This document shows positions 56,907 to 64,000 of a stretch of 64,000 bases of DNA, in pieces. Position numbers and translations under genes: made by a program. The notes under the pieces were generated by a model, which saw only the letters and a program-made list of their open reading frames with translations, searched no databases and was not told the DNA's origin. The stretch is from Syncephalis fuscata (taxonomy: Eukaryota; Zoopagomycota; Zoopagomycetes; Zoopagales; Piptocephalidaceae): positions 682,001 to 746,000 of the forward strand of contig JAHLTZ010000003.1 of assembly GCA_025786725.1 (NCBI GenBank). The letters are read 5' to 3'. The first letter of the stretch is position 1; every line of letters starts with the position of its first letter.

Positions 56907-59900
56907 TTAACTAGGATATACAAATAAGTTATTTAACCGTTTTGGTTCCAATAAATATTTTAGCCATGGTATGGTGGATGTCTAATAAAATAGATAATAG
57001 ATAGATAGTTAGTTAGATTATTGTATATTGACGGCATTCATATACTTACATCATAAATACAGCACCGCTTTTTGGCCTCTTCAATTAAATACCGCCAGTA
57101 TGAATCGGCGCGTAACGTTTCGGCATTACCAACAACAAATAAAGATGATCGTGCACGGGTAAGTGCCACATTCATGCGACGTGGATCGGATAGAAAGCCC
57201 ACACGATTACCTAAAATTTAAATGAGTAAATATAATTGATATCAATTAGTATAGACGCTTACTTGATGAAGCGCGTACACATGAAAATATAATTAAATCT
57301 TTTTCTTGACCTTGGAATCCATCCTAATTTATATTTATTTATTTATTTAAATTTATTTATTATAATATATATTAATGCTACTTACAATGGTATTAAAATC
57401 AATGACATCACGAACACGATGTCCAAATCGACGTGAACACTGTATACAAAGTTCACGCATTTGTTCTTTATACGGTGTAATAACACCGATACGTCCGGCA
57501 AACTATGTTATACGTGATAAACTATAAGTGATCAATAAGCCAGTTCATCGTTTTACTTACATCTATTTGCGGGAATTGACTGCAAATATGACTGATTAAT
57601 CCCATAACAACTACGATCAACATAATTTCTGTTAATTGGTTTGTTAAATTGATTCCATCCATCAACAATTACCGTCTATTTCACGTGTATTTGAAAATGA
57701 CCGACTATCTATTGATTTCTCGCGTCCATCAGCTACATTAAAAAATGAAAATGGACCCAATAGATTGTGCGTATGCCAGGGTGCTAATGTACGTTCAGCC
57801 ATTGATGGGCCATCTTTAATTTGATTTTGATAAAATATATGACTAGGGAATTGACTTATTAATGGATGCATACGATACTGAACACTAATATACAAATGAT
57901 AAGCAGTTATTTCTAATTAGCCAATAAATGCTACTTACGTTAATAAATCAACTGAACTGGGTTGAATAGTTTGGATTCGTTCAAATAAACTACGGGCATA
58001 ATTAAGTTGAATGGCCCGAGCAGAAAGTACAGTAGGTGGCAGCTGTTTAGCATCTAATTAATAAGAACACTAATAATCAGTCGATGTAATGATAGGCTAT
58101 TTATATACGTACCACCAACAAGAATACACCGTTTACAATCATATTGTAAAGGAATTAAACTGCTTAATTCTACACATTGAGATGCTTCATCGATTAGAAC
58201 TGTTTCAAATCGAACACGTGTAGATGCTAGTAAATTATGCCCACTTGAACTAAGTGTGGCGCAAATAATATCTGCTCGTTGAACAAGCATTTTTCTAATC
58301 ATAGTTCGCTGAGCTTCACGGCTTAGTGTACGCCATCCTGTCGGCGGTGTCCAGTGATCGTTGTTATGCTGATTACTATTGCTATTCGACGTTGGTTCAT
58401 TCGCTTCAGTATTGCCTATACCAAACTCGGATGCAACCCATGCATCTAATCGGTATTCATTAGTAGATCAATTATCACTTACATAATACTTACCACATCG
58501 TTGTATAGGATCAATTGGTGGATTTGTAATACGTGTAAGCTCCGCTTCTACCTGTAAATCCAATGAAACCTCTTTAATTTGACCATGAACACTATCTAGA
58601 TTGCCTAGACGCACAATACGTAGATTCCTTGTATCTGGCCGTAGACATAATCGTTTTACAATTTCATCAATGGCGGCATTACTTGGGGCACAGACAAGTA
58701 ACGGTCGGCGAACAACTACTCGATTGCTACTATCATCGTTATCCGATGAATCAATAACATTGCTTATTGCTAATTCATTCAAACTTGATATAATTGCTAA
58801 AATGGTACTAGTTTTACCTAATGTATCAATATGTTATCATAAATTATTAAATAAAATATTTGATCAATTACCAGTGCCAGGTGGTCTAATAATAAGAATA
58901 GTAAGAACAATAGTTAAATAAAGTAAAACTACTATCAATATTAAATATCTACCCTTGAATAAGTAGGAATCCATGTTCTAATGTCGTACTATCTAGAACA
59001 GCACGAGCTTGTGATTTATTGATAGCATATTTCTTGGCAACTTCATTTAACTGCGCATCGTCATAAAGTATTTTCTGTCGAGCTGGCGGTCGAATAATAT
59101 CATTGCAAAGTAAATAGTTATTAAATCGACCTAATACTTCAAATTCTCTATGAATAGTCGTTAAACTATACAATAATGGCATTAGTTTAATCATAATAAA
59201 CACCACACTTTATACTATACCTGGTTACTTTAATTAAACGCCAATGGGAGCCAAAATGATAGGCGGTGCAATGAGGCGAATTACGTCCTGAAGTACGAAC
59301 ACGAATATTACGTCCATCTCGATGATAATTAATCTCTCGTACCACGCCTAATGGTGGATTACGCTCCAACAATTGTCTGTTGATGGTTAATGTACCCGCC
59401 GGATCTTCAACTAATAGAATAACATCATTTTCAATAATGACATCAAGTGCATCTTCACACGTAAATTGGATTTCATTAAAATCATCAATCTTTGAACGTG
59501 AACTTAACACTGCACTACAAGATTGCGGCTGTTTAGCAAACATTTCAAGTGCGCCCGATATTTGCTGCCAACATTCAAGCACCGATAGTGGTTGCATAAC
59601 ATCGACATACTCCTCGGCTGATCGATAACAATCGGCGGCCATAGAACATTTTGTTTGAAGTGTACTTGGCATATCATTCATTTCACTGGGACGCCATTGA
59701 ACAATAGCGTAATGTAAATCATCCAATGTAATTCGACGTGGCTTTACCGGTGCAGCTTGTCGAGGGGCCACTTGGGTGCGTGGCTGTTGTATTGATGTAT
59801 TACCCACCCAATTACTACGTGGTAATTCTATCATTTGTACAGTACGTTTCTCTTGATTCGCTGCTGTTGATGCATCCATTGATCGATTCATTTGGTCTTG

Positions 59901-62900
59901 CATAATACCGGCAAATCCATCCGAATCCGAATCCGAATCCGAATCTAATACTGGATCATAATCACTCGAATTAGCAGTATTTGTTGCTGGTTCATTAAAC
60001 GTTGTTGATGCCACACTAGTGGTTGGAGTGGTAATGACCCTTTTTGGTGCTGATGGATGTTTATTTTGTAAAGTAGATCCAGTAGCTGTAAAATTATGTC
60101 GTTGTTGTCGAATAGCTGTGCGAAGTGGTGCACGTTCTCTAACCAAATCAGATCGCATTTGTCGTAATAACGATGATGAGCCAGTAGATTCATTGCTACT
60201 ACTAACAAACCGACTGCCCAATGAATAACGTGCTGATGAAGGCCGAGTAGCTGCACTGGCTGTAATAACTGCCCCTTCTTCAAATCCTTTCCACGCTTTG
60301 GAGATTGACCGCGCTGATGGCTGTTCTGAGGGACGTGTGGTAGTTGTTGGTGATTTTTTTTCTACTATCTGGTCTATTCTTGATATAGTACGTACGGGTA
60401 CAGTTACTTCAACACGTGATCGTTTTGTTGGTTCAGACAGTAAATCTTCATTGGTTCGTGTTTTTGGCACTGTACTGGACGTTGATGCCGACGTTGATTC
60501 CATATTCATACTGGTGGATATATGCTTTTTAGATGGATCTAATATTTCTTTTGATGTAGGTAGTGCTTGAGACGTATTTGTCTTTGTATTCACTTCTACA
60601 TCATCGTCATCTAGATCAATATCAGTATTCATATCAAGTAGGGCGTCTAGATCCAAATCTGGCTTTCGACAAAGAGCACGTTTTAATGTCTGTACTTGTT
60701 CACGACTTAAAATACCATCAATGATAGGTGTATTATCCACCAGTTGTTTAACTGCCTCCATTGCTGATGCATCCAATCCAAGGTGTCGTGAAATGAACTG
60801 CACTGTATGTACAATGGCTTTTACCAAAGAGGCTCGCCAATCTACTTCTTTATCATTACTGTGCTGGTCATTTGACGGTAATTCTTTATGGCCTAACTGA
60901 TACCAATCTGCCAATGATACAACACATGGCTGTAATTGTACACAGGCCACATAATCATCTTTAAGTTCGGTAGTTTGCCAACGAATAAGTCGATTAGCAA
61001 TACTTATCACCCGTTGCCGTATTTCTTTGCGATCTATAACCGAACTAGATCCACCGGCCAGCCACATAGCATGCACGAGTACTCTCCATAATGGTGACCA
61101 AAGAGTCATTAGGTACGACCCTCTACGGCTAACTGCTTCTTTTGAAAACCATGTTCGAAGTAGTGCATGTAGTAGGCGTAGATAGCGTGCACCGGCTGCT
61201 GATGTTATACTTTGGTGATATTGATTAAACTTTTGTAGCGACATTTGAATAGTAGCATCTACTTGATCGTTGGTTCGCGAGAATATACGCTGCAGTGCCA
61301 GGTCAAGTCCATGATCTGCTCGACAAAGCTTCTCCATATAAGGTGTCCAGGTCCGTTCATGGTCAGGATTGGTGGTGGTAGCAATGCCACTAAGCATTGA
61401 AAGTAAACATCCATTAATTATAAGTAACTCGTCTGTCTTTTCATTGTCATTACAGGTATCGGCGCAATGGACAAAACAGCGATACAATACATCAATTACA
61501 TAAGGAAATGTAATACGTCGATGCTGTACCTCATCGTTCTCTGCTTTAGGTGTACGCCACCAAAGATAAATAATAGCTACACCGGCATTTAATATAGCAT
61601 TCTTTGCTTTAATGTTTTGAACTTTATCGAGAGCGGACCATATCATGGGCGAACAAGCTACACCGCGCTGTTCTGGTAATTGTTTAGCGACAATATCCTG
61701 TGTTGGTTCAGGATCTATTGCTTCACTTAAACCGGCAATGCCTTCTTTTACCAATTTACCGGTCAATTCTACTAGAATGCCGCTCGTAAAAGTATCCTCT
61801 GCTGAATGTTGATCAAGAAACTTGATAAAATTGGCCAGTCTATCGTATGAACCTTCCGTTGCCATCTTTTGACAAACAGTCAATAATCCTGATAGCCATT
61901 GATGCTGACAGTGTATACTGCATGCATCGCCTGATTGGATTGTTGATTGGATGCCACTATAAATTGTATTTAACGAGGCATTACCATTTGGTAGTTGAAA
62001 TAAAAGCTTTACGGTGTCAAAGGTCCAATTTAAAGTTAAATTAATATGGGCATCATTGGTGTCGGATTCTTTAGTTTCATTGGTGGCAAGTCTGCTTGTA
62101 GTTGATTGAAATATTTAATAATGACTTGTATAATATTGGCAATTTTCTCTGGTGAAATATGATATACAGCAATATCAACATATCGAGTGGCAAACCAATT
62201 AAATGTAATGACTGCTGTACTCCATGCAGTTTTACGTGATTTGTCGAATGTAATAAAATCTGTCTGTATTGCAACACAAATCTCTTCTGCTAATTGGCGA
62301 AATATGACACTGCCATGCTGTTTAATAAATGCTTCTCTTTATCGGCCGGTAAAGAACGCACTAATTTATATGTTAATCGCCAAAAACGTGCCGTAAATGT
62401 AGCATAAGATTGTTGTTGTTGTTGTTGTATTGAAGAACGGATAACATATTGAGTTACTATACCATAAGATTGTGCTACTTTATCTACAGTATCGTTGTAA
62501 TTCGTATTTTCTTCATTTTGTTTTTGTTTTTCTTCCTTTTGTTGTTGCTGTTGTTGCAGTGTGTCCTTCCATTGTAGTGTTGAATTATATTCAATACTTT
62601 CCATTATAACATGTGCTGCCCAATTACGCACTTGAGATTGATTTGAGCAAACAAGACAAAATATACCCGGTAGTTGTGTTACAGCCATCGATAAAGGTAA
62701 AGTAGCAAGTATTGACTTTGGTGTATTAATAATAGCTGTATTTACAGCATCACGAATTAAAGTACAATGTAATAATTTTGAAACTGAAAATATTTCGTAG
62801 AGTGATGTAGTCAATGTAGATGTCGTATTAGGTGTATTATTAATTTCATTAGTCGTAGATAATCCGCGTATTAGACGTGCTTGATCCCATGTATCAATAA

Positions 62901-63355
62901 TAGAAAAGAATCGGTCAATGTTTTCAGGTGGATATCGACGTCGATATCTGATAATAAACATATATTGTATAATGAACAAAATATTCATGATTATTGGCTT
63001 ATTTGTATACTTACAATTTACGTAACTGTTCTTTTGCAGTATAATAGCCCGCAATACAGCCCCGACAGCGCGATAACATACAAGCATTAATTTGTTTAAA
63101 ACGAACAACTGAATCGCTTTCTGGCAAGGAGAATACGTGTAGTATTTCTGTAACAATAGGTCGACGTGCTGGATCGCACCACCAACAACTGCGTTCATCT
63201 TCGAAAAAGACGACTAGGCCGTCAAGAAGGAATCTATGAAAAGCGTCTAGCCAGGACTGAGTGTCAGGCGACCCATAATTGTCCGTGTATAGTTGCTCTA
63301 GTTTACAAAGTAAACTATTTAAACGAGCTTCTAATGTCTCTGCCACATTAGTCAT
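56907..63355 (-). CDS. SEN1: Sen1/senataxin-type SF1 RNA-DNA helicase
   Basis: A nuclear 5'-3' helicase that ends RNA polymerase II transcription of short RNAs and clears R-loops. The ATG at 63355 begins MTNVAETLEARLNSLLCKLE. A long helical N-terminal domain (about 1,000 residues, with WWRTPKAENDEVQ and poly-Gln runs) and a Ser/Thr-rich linker precede the helicase: RRITLDDLHYAIVQWRPSEM, SVLECWQQI, LNEVAKKYAINKSQARAVL, Walker A GPPGTGKTST split over a 14-nt exon (58872-58885), LLVCAPSNAAIDEIVKRL, DEASQ, VGDAKQLPPTV, QYRMHP, and C-terminal TIDGFQGQEKDLII, GFLSDPRRMNVALTRAR, ending at 56907. Motifs I-VI are all present. Frame steps of -1 near 62320 and 62083 (N-terminal domain) each look like one missing base. 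Divergent from the MiaB-type gene. Confidence 0.92.
58872..58885 (-). other. 14-nt coding exon with the core of the Sen1 Walker A motif
   Basis: The upstream exon ends CTTATTCAAGG, this exon is ACCACCTGGCACTG, and the next begins GTAAAACTAGTACC. Together they encode I-Q-G-P-P-G-T-G-K-T-S-T without change of frame. Donors and acceptors (gtagat/ttag and gtaatt/ttag) are normal. Skipping the exon would shift frame and remove the ATP-binding loop. Confidence 0.85.
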
Positions 63356-63581
63356 ACTACTTGTCCTTGTTTCGGAATAGATAAGTTGACAGGTGAGTAG
63401 AAGCGCGTGTAATACACAAAGTTAAAAGAAAATTAACTACAAACACTAATCTAGTGCGTATATTTAAATTGATTAGTACACGTGAATTTTCTACTCCCTT
63501 TAGTTGAAAAAAATGTTAGTTCTTTAACTATTTTTATTTATTTATTAGAGCTATTTTATTGTCACTTCTCATAGTAATAGT
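63356..63581. promoter_or_regulatory. Divergent promoter region between SEN1 and the methylthiotransferase gene
   Basis: The 226 bp between the two ATGs must carry both promoters. It is AT-rich with a GTACACGTG-like stretch near 63476-63484 (an E-box CACGTG). No factor can be assigned. Confidence 0.4.
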
Positions 63582-64000
63582 ATGAATATAATAGTACGAG
63601 GTCGACCCTTGACTCGACAGCTTGCCCCTTGTTGGACGGCTGCGTCGTCGGTTATTTATCAACACTTACTGCTCATACGAGTAGTAGACCACGCGTCTAT
63701 TCAGTGGCAACAAATACTACTGCTACTACTGCTACTGCTACTACCAACACCACTTCAGATCGTGCTAAGCCACTTATTTTTGACAATCGAGGTCCGTCTT
63801 TACAGGATTTTATACTTAATGCGCAGTTGAAATCAAATGAAGCAACGGAACTGGAGACTGCAGCCGTCTCTCCTGAGGCTATCCCCTATTTGGAGCCACC
63901 TAGTCAGGCCATAGGTGCTGGTTCTAAGTACTATATTGAGATTTATGGCTGTCAAATGAACTTTAATGATACAGAAGTACTTATTGCTGTTATGAATAAA
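63582..64000 (+). CDS. Mitochondrial radical-SAM tRNA methylthiotransferase (CDK5RAP1/MiaB type), partial
   Basis: Members add a 2-methylthio group to N6-isopentenyl-adenosine 37 of mitochondrial tRNAs, using two iron-sulfur clusters. The ATG at 63582 opens MNIIVRGRPLTRQLAPCWTA, a basic, amphipathic start typical of mitochondrial import. A Thr/Ala repeat (NTTATTATATTNTTS) and a linker lead to YYIEIYGCQMNFNDTEVL, the first motif of the MTTase domain with the first cluster cysteine. The sequence then leaves the window. The import-signal frame and the domain frame differ by -1; the change lies between 63585 and about 63800 and, as in other genes here, looks like one missing base, because the domain frame has no ATG of its own. 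The radical-SAM and TRAM parts are off the edge. Confidence 0.8.

Overview
The window is eukaryotic nuclear DNA, almost certainly from a fungus. It is AT-rich, and most genes are cut by short introns (about 45-70 bp) with GT...AG ends, so genes are joined from exons rather than operons. A WOPR (Gti1/Pac2) regulator, a sterol C-14 reductase, Srv2/CAP, Sen1 and Tma20-type genes point to Fungi. A type IIC Na+/K+-like P-ATPase, a gamma-tubulin complex GCP5, PARN and a selenocysteine-lyase-like gene are absent from budding yeast and favour an early-diverging lineage (Zoopagomycota or Mucoromycota-like). The species is not determined.

Layout: 1-255 end of a WOPR gene (-); 3004-6585 P-type ATPase (+); 6745-7695 inverted-repeat element; 7888-9630 UBA3 (+); 9719-10589 MCTS1/Tma20 (-); 10700-20015 glutamate-cysteine ligase (-), split in its third coding exon by a 6.6 kb LINE retrotransposon (12959-19572, +) with a perfect 17-bp target duplication; 20283-21866 cysteine/selenocysteine lyase (-); 22009-25707 GCP5 (+); 25921-27570 F-box-like gene (-); 28207-29244 secreted PI-PLC X-like protein (-); 30731-32597 CAP/Srv2 (+); 32898-33323 ribosomal protein eS12 (-); 34012-35345 mitochondrial folate/FAD-type carrier (-); 35456-37890 PARN (+); 37960-38455 second repeat copy; 39307-40806 bHLH factor (-); 40807-45710 gene-poor; 45711-47360 F-box-like paralogue with a premature stop (-); 48171-50267 gene-poor; 50268-51870 unknown protein (+); 52272-53889 sterol C-14 reductase (+); 53990-56636 Ndc80 (-); 56907-63355 Sen1 helicase (-); 63582-end a mitochondrial CDK5RAP1/MiaB-type enzyme (+, partial).

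The genes are ordinary housekeeping functions (ion transport, neddylation, translation, glutathione synthesis, microtubule nucleation, kinetochore, RNA decay and termination, sterols) and do not form one pathway. The notable signals are structural: the fresh LINE insertion in a gene needed for glutathione synthesis, two F-box-like paralogues that share a 1-kb near-identical tract while diverging on both sides, a dispersed inverted-repeat family, two GC-AG introns, a 14-nt exon carrying a Walker A core, and twelve apparent single-base losses that break seven otherwise conserved reading frames. The last is most simply a consensus-sequence error pattern and should be settled before any of those genes is called a pseudogene. 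I found no CRISPR array, rRNA or convincing tRNA gene.
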